Shown here piece after piece: positions 48,165-59,646 of a stretch of 64,000 nucleotides of DNA. The stretch's first letter is position 1. The number at the start of each line of letters is the position of its first letter. Location: assembly GCA_903632075.3 (NCBI GenBank), contig CAHIKZ030001198.1:123501-187500 (forward strand), in the 5' to 3' direction. Under the pieces are notes generated by a model. The model was not told the DNA's origin and searched no databases. It was given only the letters and a program-made list of their open reading frames with translations. The stretch is from Acanthosepion pharaonis. Lineage: Eukaryota > Mollusca > Cephalopoda > Sepiida > Sepiidae. The translations under genes were made by a program, and so were the position numbers.

Positions 48165-49072
48165 TGTAGTGGACCCCTCGAGTGCTCCAGTATCACAAAA
48201 GGGTTATGAGGTCACAAGAGGCCCACTAGCATTTTCGAAGACGTTAAATCTGACAAGGTGAAACAACATAGACGACAGAACGAGGATATATAAGATATAA
48301 GCTAATTTATTCTAGAAAAGTAATAAAGAAATTAAGGTGGTCGGAACGATAGAAATGCAGACGTTCCGGTGCAGGCATTGATGGTCGAGGTTGGTTGTTA
48401 CAGGTGTCGTTACAGGTGATCGCTGCTGGTCATGCAGGTGGTCGCTGCTGGTCCTTGCAGATGATCGCTTAGTTGAAGTTGATGTCGATCGTTGCAGATG
48501 ATCGCTACTGGTCATTGTAGTTTGAGGTTGATGTTGGTCATTGCCAGGATGCCAACTTGACGTGTTGGGAAGGAAAGAGGAGCTGGCGTTGGGATGTTGT
48601 TCGGGCATGTCAAAAGTCCAGTGTGTGTCTGCCGGTCGAGTCCGATATTAGTAACCTCCCATAATAATTACAAACGTAGTGTACGGGAAAGGTTATGGAC
48701 GACGTGCAGGCAGCCAGTAGGGACGGAATGCCGAGCGTCGAACAGGGCCAAGGAGCCAGAAGTAGTAGGCAAAGAAGAGAGAGAAAGAAAGTTTCCAACT
48801 ATCGTCAAGTTGGCAGACAAAAAGAAATGGGAGCGTAACTTAATATACAACCCGGTGGTTGACATCCTGGCCACAGAGGCCAGGAGCCTGCGTACTGACC
48901 GTTTCAGTCGCCGACGCTAAATTTAGCGAGAAGTCACTGTCTTGTGGTAAGGGAGACTAGCAAGAGAATTGGTAAGCTAACACAGCGTGTAGGGAGCACA
49001 ACCGAAAGGTCAAGGTTGAAAATGACCTGTTCTCTTCCGGTTTAAGGAGCCTAGGAGGAGGTAACTCTGACA
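48165..49072 (+). mobile_element. LTR-like repeat (long version) inside mariner copy B
   Basis: Begins TGTAGTGGACC and near its right side has CTAGGAGGAGGTAACTCTGA. The same two landmarks, in the same order, occur at 53072-53521. Shared edges with different lengths suggest two solo LTRs or two copies of one unclassified repeat. This copy includes an internal minisatellite at about 48400-48520 and a 108-codon frame at 48594-48920 with no recognised motif. Confidence 0.45.
48400..48520 (+). repeat. Short minisatellite, GATCGCTGCTGGTC units
   Basis: Degenerate units of about 25-30 bp containing CAGRTGATCGCTGCTGGTC recur four to five times. Confidence 0.75.
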
Positions 49073-49248
49073 AAAGCACGAATGAGTAAAATCAATGTGA
49101 TAGCTTTCTTTCCCTATAAAGGCAGTGTTCATCATGAGTATGCTTTACCTGGTCATACAGTAAACAAGGAGTACTAATGCGGCATTTGCAGGTAGCTGTT
49201 CATCAGAAAAAAAACAGAATTGTATGCGTCCGCTGAGTAACAAATAAA

Positions 49249-49452
49249 CCATGACAACACACCTGCCCATTCAGTGCATCTTGTTCAGCAGTTTTTGACC
49301 AAGATTTCAAGACGCCGAGGAAATCCAAGAGAATGCGACGAAACAGTTGCTCGCTATCCCGAAAAAGAAGTTCCAGGAATGATTCCATCAATGGAAACGA
49401 TACTGGATAAAAAGTGTGTGGCTTTAGAAGGGGACTATTTCGAAGGAGATTA
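49249..49452 (+). pseudogene. Mariner transposase C-terminal fragment (copy B)
   Basis: HDNTPAHSVHLVQQFLT begins at 49249. It corresponds to the second catalytic Asp block HHDNAPAH. It jumps directly to QDFKTPRKSKRMRRNSC-type sequence; the shifted frame gives the family end (ENAT-QLLAIPK, FQEWFHQW). The third catalytic block is deleted between the two. Not functional. Confidence 0.75.
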
Positions 49453-49523
49453 AATGCCGAATTGATATGTGTTGTAATTTTCTTTTTAGAGCACAAGTTC
49501 AAAAACTTTTTGATCAGACTTCA

Positions 49524-50496
49524 TGACCAACCTTGACCAGCCTCTCCACTTTTTTCGGCCTTGTACCACAAAAACACGTTGGCAAAAACTAAGATTTTTT
49601 TTTCCAATTGTCATTTTTAAACCAATTTGTCTTCAAAATTATTCTGGAAAATTTAACTATAAAATAGTAAATAATAAATATCACATTGTAGTTGGTTTAC
49701 ATATTTTGATAATTTTGTAGATTTTTATAAATTTTTGAATAAAAAGATTTCTCTTCAAATTCATTTCTTTATAAAATGGTAAATAATAAATATCGCATTG
49801 TATATTGGTTCACATATTTTTTATAATCTTGTAAATAAACATTACCGAGGGAGTATCGGCAATATACAGTAAGAGCGGTGTCAAAAGAAAAACCGTCCTT
49901 TTGCAACACCGTTTTTTTGGGGGGGGGGCGAGTACGAAAGTTATGCTGCTTCCTTGAATTTTAATCTAAGAAAAAAAAATCTGATTTCAAATACTTAGTT
50001 CCCTCCCTTACATTTCTTTATCGAGCATCATTTTCTTTTAAGCGCCCAGCCTTAAGTCTTGATAGTAGCCAAGAATCATTCAATTTTAAGGAAATTACTG
50101 TACTGATAAATATTTGCCCCAAATTTTGAATTTTAATTGTATTTTTCCTGCTTCTGCTAGTTTAATAGCTTCAAATACCATATTGCATTTAGGACACTAT
50201 TTTTCTTTCTTTTTTTTAAATCCATGTAGTAAAAGTCCAAATTTTATTTTATCAATAACACGCAAATTTATTTTAAAAAAGTATTTTGAATCTTAAAAAA
50301 CGTGATCAAAATAACAAAATTTAAAAAAAAAAAATCAGTATTTGCAGTTTGTTTTGAATATCCAATAGACCTCAAGATTTTTAACAAAATATTTTCACTT
50401 TTTAGACTTATACACAGTAAGAATAATATACAGACAAGAGCGTCACGTTCATGTCACTGTTCTTAAAACAAAATCAAAGAAAGTGTATTATAATGA
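49524..50496. other. Unannotated AT-rich region
   Basis: A diverged tandem duplication (TAAATAATAAATATC(A/G)CATTG at about 49668 and 49779) and a G-run near 49920. No coding signal recognised. Confidence 0.6.
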
Positions 50497-51150
50497 TGTG
50501 GCATCAAAAAGTTCCCGGACAAGTTATTTTTAAACCTAATGTTTACCTAAGTTTTAAATATCATCTCCTTCGAAATAGATACGTTGTGCAGCAATACATC
50601 GGTCCCAACGTTCCTACCACTTTTGGAATCTGGCCTGAAAGTCGTTTCTCGTAAGCGAGTCGGGGACCTTCTGTGATTCGCTCTGGATCTTAGCAGCAGT
50701 TTTTAAAAAACGGCGACATTTGAGTTGCATTTTCAGCTTTCAGAGAAAAGATGGAAATCCTCAGGGGCTGAATTTGGCGAATAGAGCGGGCGGGGAAGTG
50801 ATACAATGTTGTTTTTGGCTAGAAACTTACGAGTAAGGAGAGTTCGGTGACAGGGTGCATTGTCATCGTGAATAAAGTAATTCTTTGCACTCCACAGATG
50901 TGGTCGCTTTCGCCGGACGTCCCCCATTCAAACGCCTCAAAACGTTGCAGTAGATCTCTCGATTCCCAGTCTGGCCCTGTGGGACGAATTCTCGATGCAC
51001 AATACCGCGGGTGTCAAAAAAAAAAAAAAAACCCGATGAGCATGCTCTTCATTGAGCCGTGGTTCTGTTGTACCTTCTTCGGTAGTGGAGATGAAGGGCT
51101 CTTCCACCCTGTTGACTGCTGCTTCGTCTCAGGATTGAACCCGTAGACCT
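50497..51150 (-). mobile_element. 5'-truncated mariner, second subfamily
   Basis: The left end GTGGCATCAAAAAGTTCCCG is a mariner-type terminus. The minus strand holds the C-terminal half of a transposase. No matching end was found on the right. A LINE fragment begins about 40 bp beyond, so the 5' part was lost or replaced. Confidence 0.7.
50554..51150 (-). pseudogene. Mariner transposase C-terminal half (truncated copy)
   Basis: The frame at 50733-50927 reads RRKRPHLWSAKNYFIHDDNA, then PCHRTLLTRKFLAKNN and LYSPNSAPEDFHLF. These are the second catalytic Asp block (HDDNAPCH) and a version of SPDLAP-DFFLF in which PD has become PN. A shifted frame continues to FQARFQKW-ERWDRCIAAQ and YFEGDDI before the stop at 50554-50556. 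A poly-A tract at 51018-51032 interrupts the 5' part. Confidence 0.8.
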
Positions 51151-51184
51151 AACTTTTCGCCACCAGCCAAATTTACCACTAGTT

Positions 51185-52695
51185 CCTGTCCTTTGTAACA
51201 AGTAGTAAGTTTTGTCTGTCTGTCATCTTTTCTACGCCCAATTTTGCTATTCATTTACACAAGATAGGGTTATATCTTGTTTTCCTCTGTCCTTCTTGCC
51301 CTTATTATGTCCTGTGGGGTGTCAAATTTTCCAAACCCTCTTTCCTTATTATATACCCTAAGAATTTTCAATTCTTTCTGATGTTAAGTATAAGTGCCCT
51401 TTTTGTTTCCATTTTCTCGAAAAAATTTGTCGTTATTCACATGTTCAGTCGATAGTATTCTCACCATCCTTCTGTAGAACCACATTTCTGTTGCTTCAAG
51501 TTTCTTCTTCATTTGGGAAGAGATTGTCCAGCATTCACTGCCATATTGGTGGACTGATATTATGTAACAGTTCAGTACACTTTTCTTTGTTTCTAGCGAG
51601 ATTTTTCTCTATCTTAATACCTTGCTTAGCATTTGGAAGGCATCTTTCGCTATCCCAAATGCGTCTCTGGATTTCTGTCCTCTGTTAAAATATTTTCCAG
51701 ATATTTAAATTGTTGTACTTGTTTGATTTCGGTATCTCCAGTTTGTAATTTGCATGTTGGGCTTTTCTTTTTGCTGACAATCGTGCACTCTGTGTTCTTG
51801 CAATGAATATTTAGTTCTTTCTTCTCGCTTTCTATCATTACCTTCTGCAGTGGTTCTTGCAGTTTCCTTTCTGTGCCTGCTATCAAGACTGAGTCATCTG
51901 CATATCTATATATTGTAAAGATTGTGGCCGCCGATAACAAATCTTGATGGACTTCTAATTCTCACTATATAGGTTGAATAAGTCCGACGAGAAGATACAT
52001 CTCTCGTTTACGCCCCTTTCTATTTTTGCAGATTTACTAAATTCATTTTCTCTTCGTATGCAGACAGTTCCCCACCAATATAAGTTCTGGATTATTCTAA
52101 TATTTTTCCCAAATATGTCAAAGTTACCTAGCATTTCCAACAGTTCATTGCGATATACTTAATCAAACTTTTTTGCATTTATATTGCTCTTTCAGATATA
52201 ATTCTGAGCAGAACTATTGCATTGCTTGTTCCAGTGTCTTTAACAAACCCGCACTGTTCTTGTTTTATTTCCGGTCTAATTCTGCTTCTATTTCCGGTCT
52301 AATTCGGATAATAAGTTTTGTTGCGTGGCTCATTAGGCTGATTGTTTGATGATGTTCGCGATTGGCTTCTTAGGCAGTGCTATAAAAACAGATCTATTTA
52401 GGTCTTCCAGTATATCACCACTGATATATATTTCATTTATCATGCCTGTAATCTGGTCAATGTCGAAATCGTCTAAGGTTGCCAGCATCTCTATTACAAT
52501 TCCGTCTGATCCTGCTGTTTGGTTTCTGTTCAATTTGGCCAGTGCAGATTTTACTTTAGATTTTAATATTTCTGGCCCTTCGGTATTTCTTTCGTGTATT
52601 GCGGATTGTCCTCTTTCGTCGTGGAAGAGTTCTTCGATGTATTTGCTCCATCTTTGAAGTATTTTTTTCATTAACATCAACGTCCCGTCCTTAAG
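51185..52695 (-). pseudogene. RTE-type LINE reverse transcriptase, 5'-truncated and broken
   Basis: Minus-strand frames follow LINE RT order from high to low coordinates: LAKLNRNQTAGSDGIVIEML, then ILEDLNRSVFIALPKK, then IRPEIKQEQCGFVKDTG, then GVNERCIFSSDLFNLYSE, then IYRYADDSVLIAGTERKLQE (the catalytic YADD). After these come IKQVQQFKYLENILTED and a C-terminal region near 51400-51650 with YGSECWTIS-type residues. The order resembles craniofacial-development-protein-2-like (RTE/BovB-related) elements. No endonuclease domain precedes it. Stops and frameshifts separate the pieces, though YADD itself is intact. Confidence 0.85.
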
Positions 52696-52703
52696 AATTA
52701 CGT

Positions 52704-53071
52704 TTACAATATCTTGTTAATCCTTAAATTTATTAGCTTTGGAACGAATCTTTCGAGTAAATATTGGATTTTTAAGGGAGTTTTAAATTTGTTGTTTACA
52801 TTTTTGTCTATAATGACGGTTTGATGTGTGACGAGTGAATGAGCTTTTTGTAACACGAGAGAAAATGGCTTACATTCGGGACAAAATGGATTCCGACGTG
52901 TCTCGCATATAAAATATTCCCAAACAGAAAATGGCAGCTTCACGAGACGTATATTTAAAGCAGATCTCGGCGTCGGGTAGACTTTTGAAGGAATCTCTTT
53001 TAACATGTGCAAATTTTAATTGTCGTTCAATCTATAAAAATGCTTAAAGAGGCGACAGACAAGATTGCGAG
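52704..53071. other. Unassigned sequence between LINE and LTR-like repeat
   Basis: A minus-strand frame of 102 codons (52704-53012) has no motif I recognise. It may belong to the internal part of a retroelement ending at the LTR-like repeat at 53072. Confidence 0.35.
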
Positions 53072-53521
53072 TGTAGTGGACCGTGTCGGCGATGTTGAGT
53101 ATAAGTAGATGAACACATGTGAGTTAAAATTTCCTGCTAGTCGGTCCAACTACATGAGAAAATTGGACTTTAATTAAGTCCAAAGGAGACAAATAAACAC
53201 AAAACCGATAAATATATGTAAACAAATATATGTATTAATAACAAGAAAGGTTAGAAGTTACATGGACAGTTACATGGGCAGAGTGTGTTGTGGTGAATAT
53301 TATGTGTGTTGTGGTGAGTGTTCGTACGTATGTGTATTGGTCTTAGCGTGTTCCCAGCATTTGGGAAACGCTGTACCTGTGAGCGTTCACATCTGCGAAG
53401 TGGTAAGGCTGAAAGCCTGAGGCAAAAAGAGGAAAAGGCGAAGGGTCAGCGAGTATTTATAGCCAGGGAAGAGAGACCCCTGGTGAAAGGGTTAAGTAGC
53501 TAAGGAGGAGCTAACTCCGAC
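53072..53521 (+). mobile_element. LTR-like repeat (short version)
   Basis: Begins TGTAGTGGACC and contains CTAAGGAGGAGCTAACTCCG near the right side, like the stretch at 48165-49072. No internal coding region can be tied to it. Confidence 0.4.
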
Positions 53522-54299
53522 ACGAGTACCGTAGCGAACAGGAGAGACATGTTCTTGGATTGTTTGACCTAAGTTCATACAGCTACTCTGTTGGTAGATG
53601 GAAACGGATTCCAGACATTTATTACAAGCCACAAGGAACTGTTTACAGATTTAAAATTGCCGAAAACCTTTATTTACACACGGAAATTTATCTTTCCTTT
53701 CATACGGATTATCTTTAGGCTATTTTAAATTTAACTTCAAAGAAGACATTTAAAATTATCTAAAATAAGTTTTTCGAGTTTTATTTTTTTTTGGAAATTC
53801 ATGTCAGTACCAAGGTATTTTCTATCAGATCTGATCCCCACTTGAAACAAGAGCGTGAAAAAAATGACCCATTCTCATAGTTCCGCTGCAGTCACATATT
53901 CCAAAGCATCTAACATTCTAATACCATTTCACTCTAGACGATGGAGATCATACATTGTCACACATGTATGTGACATAAAAAGAGTACAAAACATTCGGTC
54001 TCCATGTGTGACATCAGCTCGTTAACAAAATTCCAAAGCAGGCAAACCTTGCTGCAATAGAAGTAGATGGGTTCAGCCATTTCTTTTACCCCCATTGCTG
54101 AATCGGCTACATCTGGGTATTCCTGGCATACCTGCCCTGAAACCAACGTCACTGAGAACAAAACGTTTTGAACCAATCACCAGGTGAGAGCAAAACTTGA
54201 GTTAAGCCGGTGTTTGGAGTTTCTCCATCCAACAAACCGAGCCTATCTCAAAGCCGCCCCCCTCCACTAATTTCAGATAGCTAATTTTTCTAGTTCGGG
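53522..54299. other. Unannotated region
   Basis: Mixed composition. No coding or repeat family recognised. Confidence 0.5.
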
Positions 54300-54652
54300 G
54301 GACCAGGATTATATCACACTGAAACGCCAGTTCTCATCCGATCACTGAAGTTAAGCAATGTTGGCCATTACTCTGACAAGTGACCACTGGGAAATACCAG
54401 GTGCTATAAGCTTCACGACAGGCCCAGCAAGCTGGTGATGGATGTAATCGCTCCACTTATACTGACAGAAGACCTCGATATGTGGGGGTGCTTCTAGAGT
54501 GACAGATCGCATGACCTACCTGGTGTTAGGAGAGTCTGGAACCGATGAATTTTGCATAAAACCTGACAACATTCTCTGAAGGACTGCTTCTTTCTCTTTG
54601 ATCTACAATTCTGGGTTGATAAAGAACAACGCCAAGCATAAAAAAAAAAAAA
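54300..54652 (+). repeat. 5S rRNA-derived sequence with A tail
   Basis: 54300-54413 follows 5S rRNA. TTCTCATCCGATCACTGAAG and TTAAGCAATG cover the A-box side. GTGACCACTGGGAAATACCA and GGTGCTATAAGCTT match the C-box and 3' end. The segment normally reading GGTTAGTACTTGGATGG is replaced by shorter unrelated sequence, so it is not a functional 5S gene. After a body of about 220 bp an A12 run follows at about 54640, as in 5S-derived (SINE3-like) retroposons. Confidence 0.7.
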
Positions 54653-55339
54653 GGTCAAGACTTGTTAATGTACGACAGAGGAAAATCAATTTCGAGGCAA
54701 AGCAATGATTCACCAAATGTGCCAACCTCGACCTCTCAGCAAACTATTTGCTTGACCCTCAACCAAAGTGAGGGCAACTTTATAATCGGAGGGAAGATGT
54801 ATATGCAGCATCCCTCTACCCTGCACTTCAAAGCTAACTTCATTCAAAGCCAAATCTGGACTGTCGCCACGACCTTTGTATCTCCGATCCATCACCTCCA
54901 GCTGGAGATCTGGTATAAATCACACTGAGAATGAAGATATTCTCATTTGTCCAACTGAAAGTTCTGAAAGAGAAACTTCATAGTACCTTACCAAAAGGTT
55001 GGAAGACAAGTCACAACTTAAACTTTAGCTCCAGTTACCAGTGTCTTCTGCACTATGTATGTGTTCTTATGATAGGACACAAAGATGGCAACCTCATCGA
55101 TATATCGGGTGGAAATCCTGGCTCAAGTTCATCCAAGGATGTTTATTCCATGTAGGACCGGCTTAGCTGACTCATCCATTCACCTGTGTAAAACGTCAAC
55201 AATGGGCCGCTCTGTCAAACTAATTGCTTCCCCTATTCAGCACCAGGTGTGCAGTTACAGAAAGCTAATTTTGATTTGAGGAACTCTGGTGAGGCGGCTC
55301 ATTGAATGATTAAAATCAACACATTATTTACTAAACTTA
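54653..55339. other. Unassigned moderate-GC region
   Basis: Several overlapping frames of 60-90 codons without recognisable motifs. Possibly part of a retroelement. Confidence 0.4.
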
Positions 55340-55473
55340 ATTTTGGCCATGAGTATAGGGACTCAGTGAGGATCTAACGCACTAATAATGACATAGATCA
55401 TTAGTCCAGCTTGTGAACCATTACCTCACGATCAGATACACAAAGCTAAAAAAAAAAAAAAAAAAAAAAAAAA
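55340..55473 (+). repeat. Retroposed sequence with poly-A tail, tRNA-like antisense
   Basis: A run of about 26 A residues at about 55449-55473 follows a GC-richer segment. The minus strand of that segment contains GTGAGGTAATGGTTCACAAG and GCGTTAGATCC, weakly like tRNA A and B boxes. The tail orientation contradicts a minus-strand tRNA head, so only the retroposed nature is suggested. Confidence 0.3.
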
Positions 55474-57164
55474 TCTAAAAAACTTATTTATTTAATAAAA
55501 ATGAAACGAAATAATAAAGCATAATAATAAAAATAATACCAGCATTTAGTTTGTGAAATAATTTTTTACATATTGAATGGGGTGGCACTGTTAACAACTT
55601 TATACAGCCTGGTCCTAAAATACTCTTAGCATAAGAGCGAGATACCTCCAAAACTTCGCTAAGAAAGACGATACATGAACACAAAAAAAAAAAACAAAAA
55701 AACTCTAAAATATAATTTAATAATAATTAAAAACAAAATTTTACTGTCAAAGACCCAAAATCTCTGTTATTAAAATGAAAGATCAAAGTTTTTTTTTTTT
55801 TTTTTTTTTTTATTCTATTTTTAATCTTTTTTCAACAGTGGAAATATTTGTTAAATTTTTTTTCTCTCTCTAACATCAACGTGGGACCCTAAATTTGTAA
55901 TAGAAATTTGAGTGCTTTTTTGTGGTAAAAAAAAAAAAAAAAAAAACTGATTTAGAAATTACATCTCCTTTACTTAAATTTCACAAATATCAGGCTGTCA
56001 GTAATATTTTAAACTAAAATATTTGTTTCAATTCAGATTAATCAAACTTTAAATTAGCTAATTTTTCTCAAATAATATATATTTTATTTTTGAAAATTTA
56101 TTTTTTTTTTTTTGATAAAGAGAATTTTTTATTATATTGATAGATTTGTCAATATGGACAAATTTATAGATTTTACTGATAAGGAGAAAAAGAGTTACAA
56201 TTAGTTTAAATTTGGTTCAAAATACACCAAAATATTTTGCTTATTGGGAACATTAAATATTTTAATCTATTAACTTGGAATTAAAATTAAATTAAAAAGC
56301 TTCAAGAGAATTTTTTATTGTCACATTATTTTTGTTAAAATCTACAATAAGCGAATTTGAATATGCCCATGAAATTCTGTAGGACATGGCCAAATGAAAG
56401 TGTCAGAGTTTAAAAAAAAATAAAAAAAAAAAATAAATAAATAAATAAATAAAAAGGGAAGTGATCCTCTTAAATTATAAAGACAAAATAAGTAGACAAT
56501 TTAAAATAGTTTGATGTAAATTTGCCGCTTACCGAGTCAAAGCCCCCTGCCACTTTGAAGAGTCGTTTGCACAAAGTTGTTTTGGAGATTACACCTGGAG
56601 TTTAATAATAATAATAAAAAAATAAAAAATATCCCCCCTTATCAGCAACCCTGTTGCCCTCATGTGATGTCACAAACTGGTGGGGGAATTTACTCGAGGA
56701 ATTAAAAAGAATTGACAGGTATTTTTAAAGATAAGTTCCCGGAGAAATTTTATTTTAAAGTTATTAAATCAGAAAATATTGTCTAAATTAGAAAATAAGA
56801 CTGCAATGAAATTAGAATTATTTTTTGATTGAAACGTTTTTTTGTTTTTTTTTTTTATTATAATTACTTTTAGATTTTTGGGTTTTGAAAAGTTCTTGAA
56901 AAACTTATTTAATTAAATTTTTTAAAATTATTTATCTTTCACGGACACGTCTGAAATGTAATTCAATAGTCAAAAAAGTTAAATTTCCAGAATCATTGGA
57001 ACCATTAAGAAAAAAAATTTATTTTCATATCAAATTAACAATTCTTAAATAGTTTTCCTTTAATTAGTCTGGAATTAAAGAACTGATTCTTTGGATTGAT
57101 TGATAAGCTGTAGAAAATGAATGGCTCAAACTTTTGCAGGTTATCTAAAGCCAGAAAATATTTT

Positions 57165-57385
57165 TAGATAGTTTTTTTTTTTTTTTTTGGAGATAATGAT
57201 TTATTGGTACAAGTTTTACTAAATATTCCATAGCTGGGGGGAGAAGAGGTGGATTCATATCTTTCCCAAGGATATTTGCTGGTAAGTGAATGTAACGAAC
57301 CCAATGGGTAATTGTAACTTGGTTCTCTGATCTCAATTGTAATCCATTATACCACCTGAACATACAAGCTTACAGAACCTGGTAT
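57165..57385 (-). repeat. Possible SINE or retroposed 3' end on the minus strand
   Basis: On the minus strand GGTGGTATAATGGATTACAA is followed about 45 bp later by GGGTTCGTTAC, a spacing and pattern like tRNA A and B boxes. The element ends with AATAAATCATTATCTCC and then about 19 A residues. That fits a retroposed RNA. Flanking duplications are not clear. Confidence 0.4.
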
Positions 57386-59608
57386 TCCCGATTGGATTGA
57401 AAAATATTACTGTTTATTAATAGTTCTGTGTATAAAATATGAAAACAGACAAAAACTAGTTAACATTATTTTAACATCAAATAAGCAAATATCTAAAAGA
57501 AACTTGTCAAACCTCAGCAGGCAAATGCCATTCACTATGTTTTGTTAACACCCCCAGCACAGATTTGAATATTTTAACTAAACAATGATTTCTAAAGAAC
57601 TTTGAATGGAGCTGATGATTTCATAAATTTCAAATGAAAGTGACAAACATTCAACCATTTTGCATATCACCTAAATTGCATCTTGAAAAAAAAAAAAAAA
57701 ATTAAAACATTGAATTTTGTACAAGTTAAATCTTAGAATTATCTATATATGAAAATCATTGGTCTGGAAAATGACATCTGCCACAGGTGTAGAGCAGCAC
57801 TCCCTGATCTAACCACTTGAAAAAGGAAGTCAGTTTACTCTGAAGAAACATTTATGCAGTATTGTCCAAATAGTGTAATTTTTCACATATCTACAAACAG
57901 GCATATAGTTATCCGTTGAAAGATTATTAATCATGTTCCTATCTTTAGCAAGAGTGTTGCCATAACTGGTCCATGAAAAGGAGACCAAAAGCAAGACAAC
58001 TTCATGGCATGTGAAGAGAAAGACATGTCTTTATGATGTAACAGCCAGCAAGTAAAAAAGATAGTATTAAAATAAGTCTTTAGAGGAAAAAGTGAATTCT
58101 AAGGGCAGATAATTACTATCAGTACAAGTGTGGTCATTTATGTTCTTGTATTGTTCAAAAGCATCCTTTAATTTTTTTTCCCTATGGAGGAATTCAACAG
58201 GTGGATAATGAAGTTGAAAGAATAATTATTTCTACTTATTTAAATCCATCATACTGAAGAAAAATATTAACACTACTTACTCATTAAGGTATGGAACAAA
58301 ATTTTGGTCGGGAATTGATACCTGGGAGGGAGTGGGAGAGAGAAAAAAAAAAAAAAAAATAAGATGGGGAAGTAAATTTTATTGTCAAAGTTTTTATTCC
58401 ATCAAGGAGGCTACAGTCTTGCTCCATACAAGAGAATGCATAAAACTACTTACCAAGTATATACTCTTAGTTTTTCTATTCTCAATGGTTGTGTCAAAAC
58501 TCATACTACTGAGATTTAACTCAAAATTCAGTTATGAGGAAGAATTAAAATATGAGAGAGAGGACTTGATTTGTGCCTCATCTAACCAGATTTCTTTGGC
58601 TGAATTAGTTAAGGGGACTTAATAATCTTAATTAGTTAAGTACACTTGTCAAATCTGGCAACCTTGAACAAGATCTTTTAAAAAAAAAAAAAAAATAAAG
58701 AAAATATAATTAATATCATGAATGATATTCAAAATTGCGGATCCACTGTGTAAAGTTCATTTTTTGTACAGGGTGTTGCCAATATAGAAGTCACGATTTT
58801 TGTTGGCTACATCTTGGGATACTTCAGATTTATCATTTACTAAAAAAAAAAAAAAAAAATTATATATATATATAAGTTATGAATTCTTTTCCTTTGTCAT
58901 CTCCAATAATCAAAAAAACATTAACTTTATATTAGCTACACATGCACCATACTATCTTGTAGACCGACTTGTCCCTTGTTGAAACTTAATGCAAATTTGT
59001 GCACCTTTAGAAACAGGTTCATCTATGAAACTCTGGGGATAGGAGTGCTGAATATAACATCAATAAGCTAAGTGACAAATTTTATATTTGTATTAATCCT
59101 AACATAAATATAAGTAGATTATACAACAGTCACAGCAAGAAGAGACTCAAAGATATTATACATAACAAATAACCTGCATTAAATAAAATATCTTTCAACA
59201 TAGGAGGCATAATTTTGAAGTATGCCTAAAATAAATCACTTATTTGTATTTCATGCATTCTCTTCTGGTGCAGTTTTTCTACCTGACATCACTTATACGA
59301 TATGTGTATATTTGAATTATAATAATTGCACTAAATAAATGCCAGGATTTAACCAACAAAATCTGGTTTTCTATATTGACAACATCCAGCTCTTGATAAT
59401 GACTGAGATAGTATTTGAACAAGAGATTAACCTTAGAGGGGGGGGTGTGGGACGTGCCCTAACCTTAAATAGGGAGTGGGAAAAAAAAAACAAAAAAAAC
59501 AAACAACTCACAATTGCCACTGTTTTCTGCAGGAGAAAAATTTTCCAAAAATAAGTGAAAACTTTACTAACTGGGAGAGGGATATTAAAAAACATAATTG
59601 GGAAGGAA

Positions 59609-59646
<38 letters not shown>

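Larger units (their letters stand above)
47870..49523 (+). mobile_element. Mariner copy B with nested insertion
   Basis: Starts TGAGGTCTGATCAAAAAGTA and ends with the inverted GATCAGACTTCA. The leader (TTGGCACAAATTGACCTTGA) and a start region with ATGGCATATAAAAATGAGCA match the mariner copy at 29434-29960. From about 48092 to 49240 the sequence is unrelated to mariner and includes the LTR-like stretch at 48165-49072. The C-terminal transposase resumes at 49249. A TA lies on the left; the right-hand TA has decayed. Confidence 0.8.
47757..49907. repeat. Inverted repeat pair flanking mariner copy B
   Basis: GGTGTTTCAAAAGGACGGTT at 47757 and its inverted near-copy at 49871-49907 (GGTGTTGCAAAAGGACGGTT on the minus strand) are about 2.1 kb apart. 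Each also folds on itself (GGTGT...ACACC). They could be the terminal repeats of an older DNA element into which the mariner inserted. Confidence 0.55.

Noticed and set aside
48594..48920. 108-codon frame rich in Arg and Lys
   Set aside because: No recognised motif. It lies inside an LTR-like repeat nested in a mariner and overlaps open frames on the other strand. Left as unassigned.
54300..54413. Functional 5S rRNA gene
   Set aside because: The segment before the C box is replaced and shortened and many stem positions are changed, so it is a pseudogene or retroposon head.
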